Source: Microglena sp. YARC | Taxonomy: Eukaryota; Chlorophyta; Chlorophyceae; Chlamydomonadales; Chlamydomonadaceae | NCBI GenBank assembly: GCA_022414725.1 | Contig: CM039465.1 | Coordinates: 3,769,032-3,833,031 of the forward strand | Direction: 5' to 3' | Length of the DNA stretch: 64,000 nt | Part shown: positions 46,082 through 58,041 of the stretch, piece after piece | How the letters are laid out: every line of letters begins with the position of its first letter | Numbering within the stretch: the first letter of the stretch is position 1 | Program-made: the position numbers and the translations under genes | The notes under the pieces: generated by a model | What the model was told of the DNA's origin: nothing | Databases searched by the model: none | What the model saw: the letters and a program-made list of their open reading frames with translations, nothing else

Positions 46082-47152
46082 ATCTCCTTATGTAAGGAGG
46101 AGGATAGATGAAGTCACTGACCACCCTCTGGTCTCAGCATACCGTAGACGGTAGTAAGCTTGACGACGTACGCTACCAAGCACCAGCTAGACAATATCCA
46201 ATCACTCTATTCAAATATGCATTAAGATCAACAGGTGAATCCTTTACAAACACCTCTCCTTGTTTGGGGAGGAGGATATATGAAGTCACTGACCACCCTC
46301 TGGTCTCGGCATACCTCGAAGGGTAGTTTGCTTGACGACGTACGCTACCAAGCACCAGCTAGACTATATATAATCACTAATTTCAAACAGGAATTAAAGA
46401 TCAACAGGTGAATCCTTTACAAATACCAAGCACCAGCTAGACAACATCTAATTACTGAATTCAAACACGAATTAAGATCAACGGGTGAATCCTCTACAAA
46501 TACCTCTCCTTATATGGGGAGGAGGATATATGAAGTCACTGACAAAACTCTGGTCTCAGCATACCTCAGACTGTAGTATGCTTGACGATATTCGCTACCA
46601 AGCACCAGCTAGACAATATATAATCACTCAATTCAAACATGAATTCAGATGAACAGGTAAATACTGCACAAACACCTCTCCTTATATGAGGAGGAGGATA
46701 TATGAAGTCACTGACTACCCTCTGGTCTCAGCATACCTCATACGGTAGTATGCTTCATGAGGTGCGTTACCAAGCACCAGATAGACAGTATCTAATCACT
46801 CTATTCAAAAATGCATTAAGATCAACAGGTGAATCCTTTACAAATACCTCTCCTAATGGAAGGAGGAGGATAGATGAAGTCACTGACCACCTTCAGGTCT
46901 CAGCATACCTCAGACGGTAGTACGGTATGCTTAATGAAGTGCGCCACCAAGCACCGGATAGACAGTACGGTATCTAATCACTCTATTCAAGTATGCATTG
47001 AGATCAACAGGTGAATCCTTTACAAATACCTCTCCTAATGTAAGGAGGAGGATAGATGAAGTCACTGGCCACCCTCTGGTCTCAGCATACCTCAGACGGT
47101 AGTATGCTTTATGAAGTACGCTACCAGGCACCAGCTAGACAATATCTAAGCC
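46082..47152 (+). repeat. Six-copy tandem repeat, approx. 175 bp, unit 3
   Basis: Same array as 25240-26310, with a one-base insertion near 46398. Confidence 0.9.
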
Positions 47153-48235
47153 CTCAATTCAATCAGGACGTGACGTGACGTGACGCGACGTGTGCACACG
47201 CGTGTGAGGTGGCGTGGCGTGGCGTGAGGTGACGTGACGAATGGTTAAAATAACGGTTGGTCTTCCGCCCAGAAATTATCGACAAGTGGTTGGGATTCCT
47301 ATAAATGCGGTGATGAAAAAAGATTAGTGATGAAAATCATGTTACCGAGACCAGGAAACCAATACGGCCCCGTCGAAAATCGGTTGCCGAAAGAGGTTGT
47401 TGGTTCTGGCGGCCAGGCCGGGCCAGGCTGGCGACCTGGCTGCCCTTTACTTGCCCTTGCCCGCCCTTGCCTGCTCTTCCCGTCCTACGACATTGTGCCA
47501 ACGCTGTACCGCGTCGCCTCAGACGTCACACTATAGGGCACACCAGGCATTCAAACCACCAGCCTGTTTCAGCGACCGTTTCCCCGACAATTTCTTGATT
47601 TATCGTTGCACAGGTCTGCCGTCAGGGGCCGACCAATACTCACTGGTCGGAAGCCCGTGAGCAGCACAAGAGCGTTTCTCAAACGATGCCGCAAGCTTCA
47701 TAGTCGTATCATCTTAATCCGACGAACTGGAGTCCGACGAAAGACAAACCCTACCCTGGACAGCATGGCGTTGACGTTGAGCGTATCTTACGCGACCAGC
47801 CTGTCGACTCCTCGGAGCTAGTGTAGCAACCGAACAGCAGCTTCTTGGTATCCATCTGCAAGTGTCGGGCAGTAGCCACAAATGCTGCTGCTGCACACGA
47901 ATGGATTCGCCGCGAATTCTTTCTTTCGTCTACTGATTCATTATCTTTCTGATCAGCGTCTTCATTTTTGCATTGATGTGCCAATGGGCACTCCGGACAG
48001 AAAGACTACGCCTAGAAGGTGGACACCTGCTGGTGGGTCCCCATCCCTGTCCTACGCGTGAAGACAGAAGACGGAGTCAGAGGTCGTCGAGGGAGGACTG
48101 GCGGGGAGGACGGGGCCAGGGCCCGCGGTTTAGGGGGTGATTGTCGATTTGGTTTCATCTCCTGAATCGAGCCCATCGACCCCCCGCAAGAGAAAAGCTC
48201 GATCCTTGCCGAGCGGCCCGCAAATGGTAGGCAGT

Positions 48236-49800
48236 AAATTTGGTGTAGCATCATGCTTTGTGAATGATAAACGTGCTGTCTTCATGCAGAGCGTCGGATG
48301 TTTGTAATGACAGGATCATCATGAATTCGTGATGTCCTGGGGTGGGGAGCATATAGGTAGGCTAAAGTGGCTTCGATCATATGACTTCCCTGATATAATT
48401 AATCAGATAGTATATACATCCAGATCATCATTGAAGGTTCATGCGGTATCAACCCTCATTATGCCATGTCCATACAAGCCCACCCAGCCCCGCTTTTTTG
48501 TCCTTTTCTTTCTCTTTGCATCCTTCCCTAAGGCTCAGGAGGTCAAAAATACCAGATGGTACTACCTATATAGTGATAGCGTTCACTACAGTTACAAGTA
48601 TTGTCTCACCTGAGCACCTAAAGGGTCGCATTTGTTTAGATAATCATATAAGGGGGTTGTATTCTTGCTTTGGCCTATGCATGTGCATGAGCATTGTGGG
48701 CTGCTTTGATTCTTTCTCCTTCAGTTGTGGCATCGATCGACCTACAAATTCCTTTGTAGACATTCTTGTATATATGTAAACACAGTAGGATTATGATTAG
48801 GGCTGTTGAGGACTTCATCGCCCGGTATATTTATCGTACGATTATCGTGCGATATAAAAGCTGGCATCGTACGATATCACGATATTTCCATTTATCGCCC
48901 GACTATCGTACGATATGCAGCAAAGCGATTATCGCCCTAATATCGTAGTGAAACAAGCTGAAAAGATCTACTGTAAAAACGATCAGCTCGGTATACCGCT
49001 CTACCCCCTATTTTGGGGGGGTCGCTGGTTCGATGCCGGCAGGCTCCTTTTTACTCGCTCGCTCGCTTGCAGATGCTCTCGAGGGCAGCACGCACCATGG
49101 CAGCAGCAATGAGAGTGGTGAGTGTGATAGTTCCATTTCATGCCATGCACTGTTTGTGCTATATGGTGGGTGCTACAGGTGGAAGTGTAGTTTGAGGCTT
49201 CAGGACCTATAGATCTAGTCGCAGCTCCTTCTTGTAAACATGGCGGCATGCTGGCCGTGGACCTGTAGATCTAGTGGTAGCCCTGTTAGCATTACCTCAA
49301 TATAACGGGGTCTGGGAGCCTGGTAGCTGCAATTGAATAGCACAGTATTAAAGCTACAATTCTGTACGGGGAGTACTGGAAAAAAGGTTGTACAAATATT
49401 ATTAAATATTATTAAATATTAAATATAAAAATATAAATTAAATATGAATAAATATCGTGATGTTGTACGATATATCATACGATAATGGAGCACGATATTA
49501 TCGTATTTTCTATTTTCTTCAAGATTGGTTCATTTGACTTGATTCTAATTGTATGTACGTGTAAATGGTATTTCCTGTTATATCCCCATGGTCTCATACT
49601 TATTTTCAAAGAAAAAATACGATAATCGTACGACATTTGCAAATATCGTACGATATCGACAGCCCTAATTATGACTATAAAATATTTAGTTGGGATGGAA
49701 CTTGATTCTCAAACCGCATTTTACTGTCATCTAAAAATAGTACATAAAGATTGAGGGCACTCCGTCAACAATACTGAATTTAGTTGATTCTGTTTATTTA
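48236..49800. other. AT-rich unique spacer with two ATCGTACGAT blocks
   Basis: No supported gene. 48820-48950 and 49450-49670 contain repeated TATCGTACGATAT-type palindromes in opposite orientation, both bordered by a GGGCTGT/ACAGCCCT word. They probably delimit one dispersed element, about 860 bp long. Confidence 0.45.
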
Positions 49801-49809
49801 CATTGCAGG

Positions 49810-50056
49810 TATCTCCTAACTTTCAGAAGAAAGAGAAGCGAGTAAGATACCTTGAGATGGAGACTAGGACCGTACAAGCTGAGAATGTGTTAGCTCAAGC
49901 TCTGGAAGCTAAGGAGCGGTTTGAGAGCCAGAAGAATCTACAGCGGCAACACTCTAACCATCACACCCATCAGCCCCAATGGCCTCACCTCGAAGTGCCA
50001 GCAGGCGGCTCTTTTTACGCCCTACTGCAGGCAGGGCCCGTTCTGGTGCTGATGCA

Positions 50057-50097
<41 letters not shown>

Positions 50098-50769
50098 ATC
50101 CCGCCTCCCTGATGAGGACGAGTGCATGACCTCCACTGACATGAGCAAGCACATGCTCCCTCCTGGCATTGGAGGACTCCTCACAGACCTAGTGCCCGGG
50201 AGCCTTGCCTACTCTCCGACGTTGATCCATGGATATCACTTCTCCTTCAACTCAAAGATCGGCCAAGGGCTGAGTGTGGAGGAGAGAAAGTGTGGAGCTG
50301 GTCAGTTGTGCTCCAGAAAAAAATGGTTGGGAAGATTGATGACCTAGTAGCAGTCATTGTCTAGCCCCAGTCCTTCGACACGAACTATGGGAGGCAAGGC
50401 AGGTACAGGTCTGTCCCTCTAAGACCAGAAATGGGATTGCAGATCAGCGCTCTCACCTTCCACCTGGGCTGCATTCAGCACGCTTTTAAGCACAACTCCA
50501 TTAGCTGCCAGACGGACGATGGAGTCCAGGGCAATGCGATTGCTGCCCGTGACCGGGCCACCCGAGTTTGGACTGATGATGATGGAATCTTCCAGCTCAG
50601 CAACTACTTGACACTGCAAGTTGCTGATTATGACAACATGTCACCTAGCTTGAAGGCCGCTTTCTATCACTTGGTGATAGACCATCAGGTCGTGCACCGC
50701 CTACCGGTATCTGTGACCTCCCGCGCCATCGTCACAAAGGAAGTTATTGACGAAGGATTCGAGTATTAG
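49810..50769 (+). pseudogene. Unidentified gene remnant with coiled-coil and C-terminal segment
   Basis: A good acceptor (TTTACATTGCAG) precedes a frame with a charged coiled-coil (RVRYLEMETRTVQAENVLAQ). It then runs into 36 consecutive C at 50062-50097. Beyond this another frame carries LTDLVPGSLAYSPTLIHGYH. A third, following an in-frame TAG at about 50362, carries QGRYRSVPLRPEMGLQISAL through TDDDGIFQLSNYLTLQV and ends at TAG near 50769. The C-terminal part reads like real protein but I do not recognise it. The frames do not join without extra introns or sequence errors in the C run. Confidence 0.4.
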
Positions 50770-51084
50770 GTATTTGTGAACTCGGGTGTGATTCAAAATA
50801 TGTATGGCGGTCTGCAAACCCATATGAATGTTTTATACTTTACTTATCTAGATAGCAGCTTCCTCCTTCGGCTGAATAGCCAGGGAGAGGAGGGACCCGT
50901 ACCTAGAAGTTACCATGAGGAGTCATCATCTGCCTAGAAACTGCTGCTGTCAAGGTGCTGTTGAGCCAATTGAGGATGTATAGTTTAAGAAGCCGAGTGT
51001 TATGTCACATAAACGGATTTTGGGGAGTCCAGTTCATCAAAGTTTCACTACGTAACAAACCTTCTTTCTCTATCTGTGATGCTG

Positions 51085-51211
51085 TTCTACATTGGCATTG
51101 ATTTGTTCAGTTTATGTAACGAACCCTTTATATCTATATATATTTCTGATGGGAGGCAGGCTGTGCAGCTGTCACGGCTCGGCAATGATTGACACAGTTT
51201 TTGTAACACAG

Positions 51212-51280
<69 letters not shown>

Positions 51281-51506
51281 TATGTGGCGAACCCTATCTC
51301 TATCTCTGCGTACCTATCTTATGGTAGGCAGGCTGTGCTGCTGTCCTGTCCCGGCAATGATTTGCGGAGTATATATAACGAACCCTCTCTCGCGCGCGCT
51401 CTCTGTCTGTGCGTCTGTCCTGTCTCGGCATTGATATGCTGCGTTTATGTTCCTAACCCTCTCTTTGTATTTACCTATCATATGGTGGGCAGGATGTGCT
51501 GCTGTC
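51085..51506 (+). repeat. Satellite array, left part, with (CT)n
   Basis: Units of roughly 100-120 bp: TATGTAACGAACCCTCTCT, a variable (CT)n (long at about 51219-51275), CTATCTTATGGTAGGCAGG, CTGTGCTGCTGTCCTGTCCC, GGCAATGATTTGCGGAG. The array is interrupted by copia-B and resumes at 55771. Confidence 0.85.
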
Positions 51507-51804
51507 TATCAGCTTGGATAACACTCCGGAGAGTGGACTTTGTGTGTGCAGCACTCCAATCTATAAATGCGGAGACGAGAATCAGTTACAAGCACAGAAG
51601 ACCCATTAAGGGGCACCAGTGGAGGAAAGGGGGCGGTAGCCTGGAACCTGATCAGGGTACAGGCTAGACAGCGCGTGTCAGAAGAACCGATGACGCAGTC
51701 AACAGGAAGCTGACATAGTACTGTCAGGACCGATAGTTCTAAGGGAGTACACAAGGAGTCACCAAGACATAAAACAAGCGAGAGCACCGCTATTCATGCT
51801 GATA
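51507..51804 (-). repeat. Copia-B 3' LTR
   Basis: Starts TATCAGC and ends GCTGATA, perfect 7-bp inverted termini. It differs from the other LTR at three positions (near 51542, 51555 and 51598). Confidence 0.92.
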
Positions 51805-54800
51805 CTCCACCTATGACGCAGGTGACATACAATACTAGTACTCCACCTATGGCACTGGGGACATAGAACCATAAACTGGTAGCAAACAAAAATTATTAAG
51901 GAACGGCGGAAAAACAGGAAACCAGAAGAAAGCCTTGTCTAAAATAAAAGGATGAGAAAGGATGAACCAAAAACCACTGTAGTACTCCGAAAATGTAGCA
52001 GCAAAAAACTTGGGTCATACCGAGCTGAGCTGAGACCAAAATGGAAATGTAACCATCCATGGTAAGCGCAAAAATACTATTCATCCAGAATAGTAGGCAC
52101 CAAACCAGAAAATCACAGGGAGGCCAAACAGAAATCAATCCTAATACCAAAGGAAGGGGAACAACGGTGACTGAAAGAACCGAGAACTTAACCTAAAGAG
52201 AAGACTGAAAAAATCGTATATCAAAGTTGGGGAACAACGGTATAGAAAACCCGATCCGGGAATAGGAACCTAACGCCAATCAATGATAACCAAAGAGACG
52301 GATTGAAATATCGTGTGAGAGCAGCACACGAGAGAATCAAAGCCTAAAGGACGCAGACAAGAGGACACTAAAGACTACGATGGAAAAAAAAAAAAAAAAG
52401 GCGATGGAAAAATCCACTACCTTAAAAACTATTCTTAGCATAGAATTCATGACTAGGTTGGGATGAAAAAAACCATGATGAACTGGTTTCTCACTCAAAG
52501 ATGGAAGTAAGAAGATTTATGAAAGTTAATTATCATAAATCCCCAGCTACGGCACTAACGAAAAACATTTTAAGAGGTGGGTATCGCACCGCAAAGAACT
52601 CATGCACTCAAGACACACCAAGCGCCTAACCACAAGCAAACCAAACCTGCAGTAACTGAAAAAATCCAAAGGATGCGAAGTTAAAATTTTCAAGAAACTT
52701 TGTAACCAACAAAGGAAACACAGTTCAATGAACAATAGAAGGGTAGATGTACAACCATAGTACATAAAACCTATTGTCCACCTGAAAAATAGTAAACGCG
52801 CAAAAAGGACTTCAAAGAATTTACTGCAAAGGATGGACTGAAAGGGCGCTTGAAATACACTCGGAAAACAAGAAAGAGGTGAGCGGCGGTACATCTGCAA
52901 GTACAACTGCAAGATTACCCAGCCCACCAATTCACAGTAAAATCCGAAGGGAAACAACTACTACACTCCACAAAAAGTTCCAATCACATGAGGGGCTGGT
53001 GATCTAAAAAACAGTGTGGAGTAAAAAGAAATAGCTAATCTATGATGAGCTCCACCGAACGAACCATCTGCCTATGGAACTAAGAGTCAGAAACCATCAA
53101 GACGCTATAACGGTGGTCTGAATTAAGACCACCTTCCACCAAAACCAAGAAAGACAGCTGAAAGGAAGCTGCCTAAACAAAGCGTCGTAACGCTCCACCA
53201 ATCTAGACTACCCTATAAGTCAGTCTAGGAGGTGCTGAGGAATAGGCACTCACACATAGGGCCATGTTAACCTACGTATGAGAACCAGCAGCACCTAAAA
53301 CAATGAATCCTGGGTTGACTGTAACACCCCAGCCATACGCAGTATCAAGCTAGACTAGTGTTCAAGATCATCACTTACCCATTCGGCAACGGCTACATCA
53401 TCACATGGGCTTGACCCGAGTAATCCACCAGGGACGACAGGAGGCGTCGGAATTATCGACACCCGCGAGCCATCCGAGGTGGTCGGAGGTTGGCGACTAT
53501 TAGTCAATGGACCTGATCCAGGTACCACTATGATCGAAGGCTGTCTAAATCCTAAAGCTTCACCGCTAAAACGTGGCACAGAGGAGGGCCCGGCGACCCC
53601 CTGAGATTCGGCTAAGATTATAGTTGGATATCCAACTCCCACCCGCCCTAAAACTTCACACACAATACAGCAAGATCAGGCCCTGGTCTAGAATGCAACA
53701 ATGATACATCCCAGCCAGGCCAGCCAACAACAATTGGGGTTGTTAAAGGGCGTAGGGAATTACCGGTAACACATAACATATCACCGTTTGATGACAGGAG
53801 GGATGCAAGCGGGCACGGGGACCCATACTAATGGGAGAACCCAGAAAGACAGTTTAGAACTGAACTGGAGATAGAGAGTACATCACTACTCACTACTAAC
53901 TGGCGCAACATTGGAAACCCAAATATAATAACCCTTACTCACCAGGGAATACCCAACCAGTCTACCAAATAATGTCTTTTTAACTAGCTTGTTGCGTGAC
54001 TGCCCAATACTAAGATTACATAGCAAGGGCAACCAAACAAACGCAACAACGACACATCAGGTGCAACCCCAAAGAAAAGCTCCGAAGGAGTCTTGTCTCC
54101 CTAGATGAACACGCGATTGCAAAGATAACACACTAGCACCATGCTGAGCAGTGTCATCATCAACAACTCATGCATGCCCCAACTAATCGAGATCAACCAT
54201 GCCTCTATACCACTTAACTAAAAATTCCTAAGCCCTATCAGAACTCAAACACTTGAACTGAAACTCACGTAGCTAAGGCATACACCTAAGGGGGGAACCA
54301 GGGGCACGGGAAGACAAAGTAGTAACCTCTGTCGAACCACGGAACGCACCCAGGGGTCACAAGGAGCCTAAGAGAGAAAAATATCCACCAAGATATCATG
54401 CCAAAGATCCTCCACGGCCGCTGGACTAGGGCCAGGACGGCGTCCACTGCGGCCTGTAGCATGGGCGAAATCCGGCGCTGCGAGACCTGGGATCACAGAA
54501 GGTGGGGAAGCGTTAGGTCGAAGTCGAGATTAGAGGTATGGGAAAAAAGGAGACGAGAATGACAGTGCAGCAAGTCGCACCTGGTGCAGAAAATTGCACC
54601 AATGGCAGAAAATCGCAAATCGCAAGGGCAGAATTCGAAAATCTATCGCTAGGATGCGAAGAGCAGAGCCGAGGCATGTAAAGGTCCTAATATCCCGCCG
54701 TCGATGATCAGTCAATCCCAAGTCCCCCCCTCTATCGCTCGACTCACCCGGTTGGGGGGTAGAGGGAGCAGCACCCGTAGTGGTGCTGACCATACCCCCC

Positions 54801-55472
54801 TGCTTCCTACCACCTCCAGAATCTCCAGGTCCAGACGCGTAGGTCGTCCTCCTCTGGCGAATCCTACGGCAGTGCCGGCGATCCGCCAGTTTGATCGAAA
54901 AAATTCTCCAGAAGGTAGCACAGAGCCACTAGAGCGCAAGCTCATGCCAGTAGCCGACCGTCGGCTGGGCAGAGCAAAGGGGGCAAAGACGACGTAGACA
55001 TCAGCAGGGAGCTTGGTCGGCTTGGCAACCTCCGGTATGCAGGCAGAGCCTCAAAACACCGGAGAAAGGTTAGCGACGTCAAGGACGCGAGCAGACGAAG
55101 ACGGGGTATCTCCACCGATGTCCAGGCTAGTCGCCGACTTGAGTCTGCACGTCAAAGTCATCTACGACAGACGGGAGGAGGCGACAGACGGCAGGGGAGG
55201 AAAAAAGAAGAGAAGATGGAGGAATGACCGGGGGGGGTTACTTCCACGATGGCGGAAGGACTCTCATGACCGCTAGCAGAGGCAGCTGGTGCACAAACGT
55301 CTAGCCAATCATCAAGAGGAGCCGTTCCTCCGTTGGAAGGATTGGTCGCAGCCATCGCTGAGAATGATACTGCGCATCCCGCGCGTCCAGGAAAGACCAT
55401 CCATGTCATGGAGTTTCTCAAAATGGCGGGAGGTCCTCGCGGAAGTGGTAGTAAATGAAGGGCCGTATAACC
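51805..55472 (-). pseudogene. Copia-B interior: eroded gag-pol
   Basis: 55470-55160 parallels the start of copia-A gag (shared SPSAIVE and CAPAAS peptides). 53663-53355 parallels the integrase C-terminal linker (PNSRQPPTTSDGS-like and GSSPCDDVAVA). 54110-53930 parallels the copia-A segment at 5440-5680. 51805-53280 is A-rich on the + strand with no RT motif readable. Many stops and indels. Confidence 0.8.
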
Positions 55473-55770
55473 TATCAGCTTGGATAACACTCCGGAGAGT
55501 GGACTTTTTGTGTGCAGCACGCCAATCTATAAATGCGGAGACGAGAATCAGTTACAAGCACAGGAGACCCATTAAGGGGCACCAGTGGAGGAAAGGGGGC
55601 GGTAGCCTGGAACCTGATCAGGGTACAGGCTAGACAGCGCGTGTCAGAAGAACCGATGACGCAGTCAACAGGAAGCTGACATAGTACTGTCAGGACCGAT
55701 AGTTCTAAGGGAGTACACAAGGAGTCACCAAGACATAAAACAAGCGAGAGCACCGCTATTCATGCTGATA
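55473..55770 (-). repeat. Copia-B 5' LTR
   Basis: Same length and termini as 51507-51804. It is followed inward on the minus strand by GGTTATACGGCCC, the position of the primer-binding site; no tRNA match is evident. Confidence 0.92.
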
Positions 55771-56340
55771 CTGTCCTGTCCCGGCAAGGATTCGCGGAGT
55801 ATATGTAACGAACCCTCTCTCTCTCTCGCTCTCTATCTGTGCTTCTGTCCTGTCTCAGCATTAATATGCTGCGTTTATGTAACGAACCCTCTCTTTGTAC
55901 TTACCTATCATATGGTGGGCAGGATGTGCTGCTGTCCTGTCCCGGCAATGATTTTTCGACTCTGTGTAACGAACTCTCTCTCTCTCGCTCTCTATCTGTG
56001 CCTCTGTCCTGTCTCGGCATTAATATGCTGCGTTTATGTAACGAACCCTCTCTTTGTATGTACCTATCTTATGGTAGGCAGGCTGTGCTGCTGTCCTGTC
56101 CCGGCATTAATATGCTGCGTTTCTGTAACGAATCCTCTTCTAGTCTCAACCTATCTTATGGTAGGCAGGCTATGCTGCTGTGCGGCCTTGTCAGGGATTT
56201 TTCGACTCTGTGTAACGAACCCTCTCTATATATATGCGTCGATCTCATGTCTTGCCCATGATTTGCCGAGTCTATGTAACGAACCCTCTCTCTGTCTCTC
56301 CCTATCTGATGGTAGGCAAGCTGTGCTTCTGGCCTGTGTA
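55771..56340 (+). repeat. Satellite array, right part
   Basis: About five to six more units of the 51085-51506 satellite, each with TGTAACGAACCCTCTCT and TAGGCAGGCTGTGCTGCTGT. An open frame of 193 codons across it is a repeat artefact (recurring CCCPVPA and CVTNPL peptides). Confidence 0.85.
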
Positions 56341-56467
56341 TAGTCTGAGATCTCCTGATCCTGGAAACACTCTCATCCTTCAAATACACAAATATTTGAG
56401 GCGCACACGCAGATCTGGTAGGCCAGTTGTATGTTACAACCATATTCTCTTGTACAACCTATCCTGA

Positions 56468-57367
56468 ATTTTGGGCTGTGAGGTGTGGGCTCCTTCTATT
56501 CTGAACAACACACTTATCTCAAATGACCATGCTTGTGAGAAATGGCATAGAGGTATACTTAAACAAATGTTGGGTGTTTGCCAATCTACTACATCTAATA
56601 TTATCATGGAAGAGCTGAGTAGAACCCCGTTGTGTTTTGCTTGGCTTAAACAAGCTTTGCGCTTCTGGAACAAGACCATAGATAAAGAACCTGAGGATCT
56701 CATTAGAATGGCTCTTGAGGAATCTTTTGATTCCAACACTGGCTGGGTTCATGACTTACGTTGTGCACTCCACAAGCTAGGATCCAGTAAAAACCTCAAC
56801 ATTTTGGAGGCTGTCGATGTCGAAGGTATTATGTCTGAAGTTTTTGAGTCATGGAGGTTTAAGTACCCGAGTGACACCAATGCAGTCAGAGACATCCCTG
56901 ATGAGAGAAGGGTTGGCTTAAAACGCCTCCGATACCAGAAATGGTTCGCAGCCAACAGCAATGATGAGAATGGCTTGATTCCCTTTACTTCTGCCTTACA
57001 TAAGCAGGATCAGATTCGTTCTATAGCACAGTTTAGAATGGGTTCCCATTGGCTGAACACAGAAAGAATGAGGGTGGTGGATAGAGCACACATCCCTCGT
57101 TCAATGAGACACTGTCAAATATGTGGGTTCCAAAAACCTGAGGATGAAATGCATTTGTTTGAGTGCCCATTTTATAATGATATTCGCCTCCGCTACCAGA
57201 AGCTGTTTACAGATATTTATAGGCATGTCCATGAGGATACCGACTTAACCGTATGGAATGTGGAATTCTGCGATTCCACATTCAGAACCTTTATGAATGG
57301 AAATGGCACTAAGACTTTCTGGAGCAACCTAGCCGACTATCTTTCTACTTGTAGAAGAGCAAGATAG
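56468..57367 (+). pseudogene. LINE polyprotein C-terminus (5'-truncated)
   Basis: 299 codons starting right after an in-frame TGA at 56465. It opens in GCEVWAPS, the motif just after the RT palm-thumb in LINE proteins (usually YGCExW). It continues with KWHRGILKQMLGVCQSTTSN and ELSRTPL, then a helical region and a zinc-binding tail CQICGFQKPEDEMHLFEC. The stop is TAG at 57365-57367. RT and endonuclease are lost by 5' truncation, typical of aborted target-primed reverse transcription. The frame itself is intact, so the insertion is fairly young. Confidence 0.85.
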
Positions 57368-57777
57368 GAAGCCCTGGACTGCTTAGTGGCACCGTAATTT
57401 ATTATCCCTTTTTTTTCTTTTCTTCTTGTGACTTCTCATTTGTTAGCTTCTTACCTCCGCCACTGTAAGTGGTTGAGATATGGGTCCGGCTCTAGGGGGT
57501 TTAATACCTACGCCACCAAAACGGTGGTTGGGAGCTTGGTTTGTTTATCCTCGACACACCCCTGATGTAATGGGTTTTTTTGCTTTGTGGGTGCTTTTTC
57601 TTTTTGTTTAAAGCACAGAGTCTCATACACCCTCGCGGTGTCAAGTAGACTTTAACATGTAATGTAATGTAATGTAATGTCATGTAATGTAATGTAATGT
57701 AATGTAATGTAATGTAATGTAATGTAATGTAATGTAATGTAATGTAATGTAATGTAATGTAATGTAATGTAATGTAA
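57368..57777 (+). repeat. LINE 3' UTR and (AATGT)n tail
   Basis: 57368-57655 is the T-rich 3' UTR. 57656-57777 is about 24 copies of AATGT with a single CATGT variant. A tandem short-repeat 3' end in place of poly(A) is known in several LINE clades. Confidence 0.85.
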
Positions 57778-58041
57778 GCCCACACAAATCCGGGTGTATT
57801 ATTTGTTCCAATTAAAAGGCAGATCATATGCAGACTGTGTTAGATACGCAAACGCTTGCGTTGGGGGTCTGCATGTCTGGGCAATGCAGAACACTCCAGT
57901 CTGCTGTTTGTGAAGATAAAGACATATCTCCTAAACCTACGCATGCAAAGTCATTCCCTAACCCAGCCCCCCTAGCATATTGTCCCACCTGGACTACCAA
58001 GCGAATCAGTGTGCAATTTCCCCCTTCTTCCATGTGTTCAG
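57778..58041 (+). other. Probable intron 5' of the phosphoesterase exon
   Basis: No exon is recognised here. It ends in TTCCATGTGTTCAG, a good acceptor. Earlier exons of the gene were not found between the LINE and this point or further left. Confidence 0.4.

Larger units (their letters stand above)
39519..48235. repeat. Tandem unit 3 (8.7 kb)
   Basis: Third copy. Shared variants (for example TTGAAC in the penultimate exon and Val for Gly in the zinc-finger remnant) put it closer to unit 2 than to unit 1. After GGTAGGCAGTA at 48235 the sequence becomes unique (AATTTGGTGTAGC), marking the original right border. Confidence 0.93.
51507..55770 (-). mobile_element. Copia-B: LTR retrotransposon with LTR pair and decayed interior
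   Basis: Two 298-bp LTRs with only three substitutions between them bound 3.67 kb of interior. A 5-bp target duplication CTGTC flanks both sides (51502-51506 and 55771-55775). A short purine stretch (minus strand AGGTGGAG) abuts the 3' LTR at 51805. The interior matches copia-A gag and integrase regions on the minus strand but has no long frame. Confidence 0.93.

Noticed and set aside
55762..56343. 193-codon frame with recurring Cys-rich peptides
   Set aside because: Every segment is the same satellite unit translated again.
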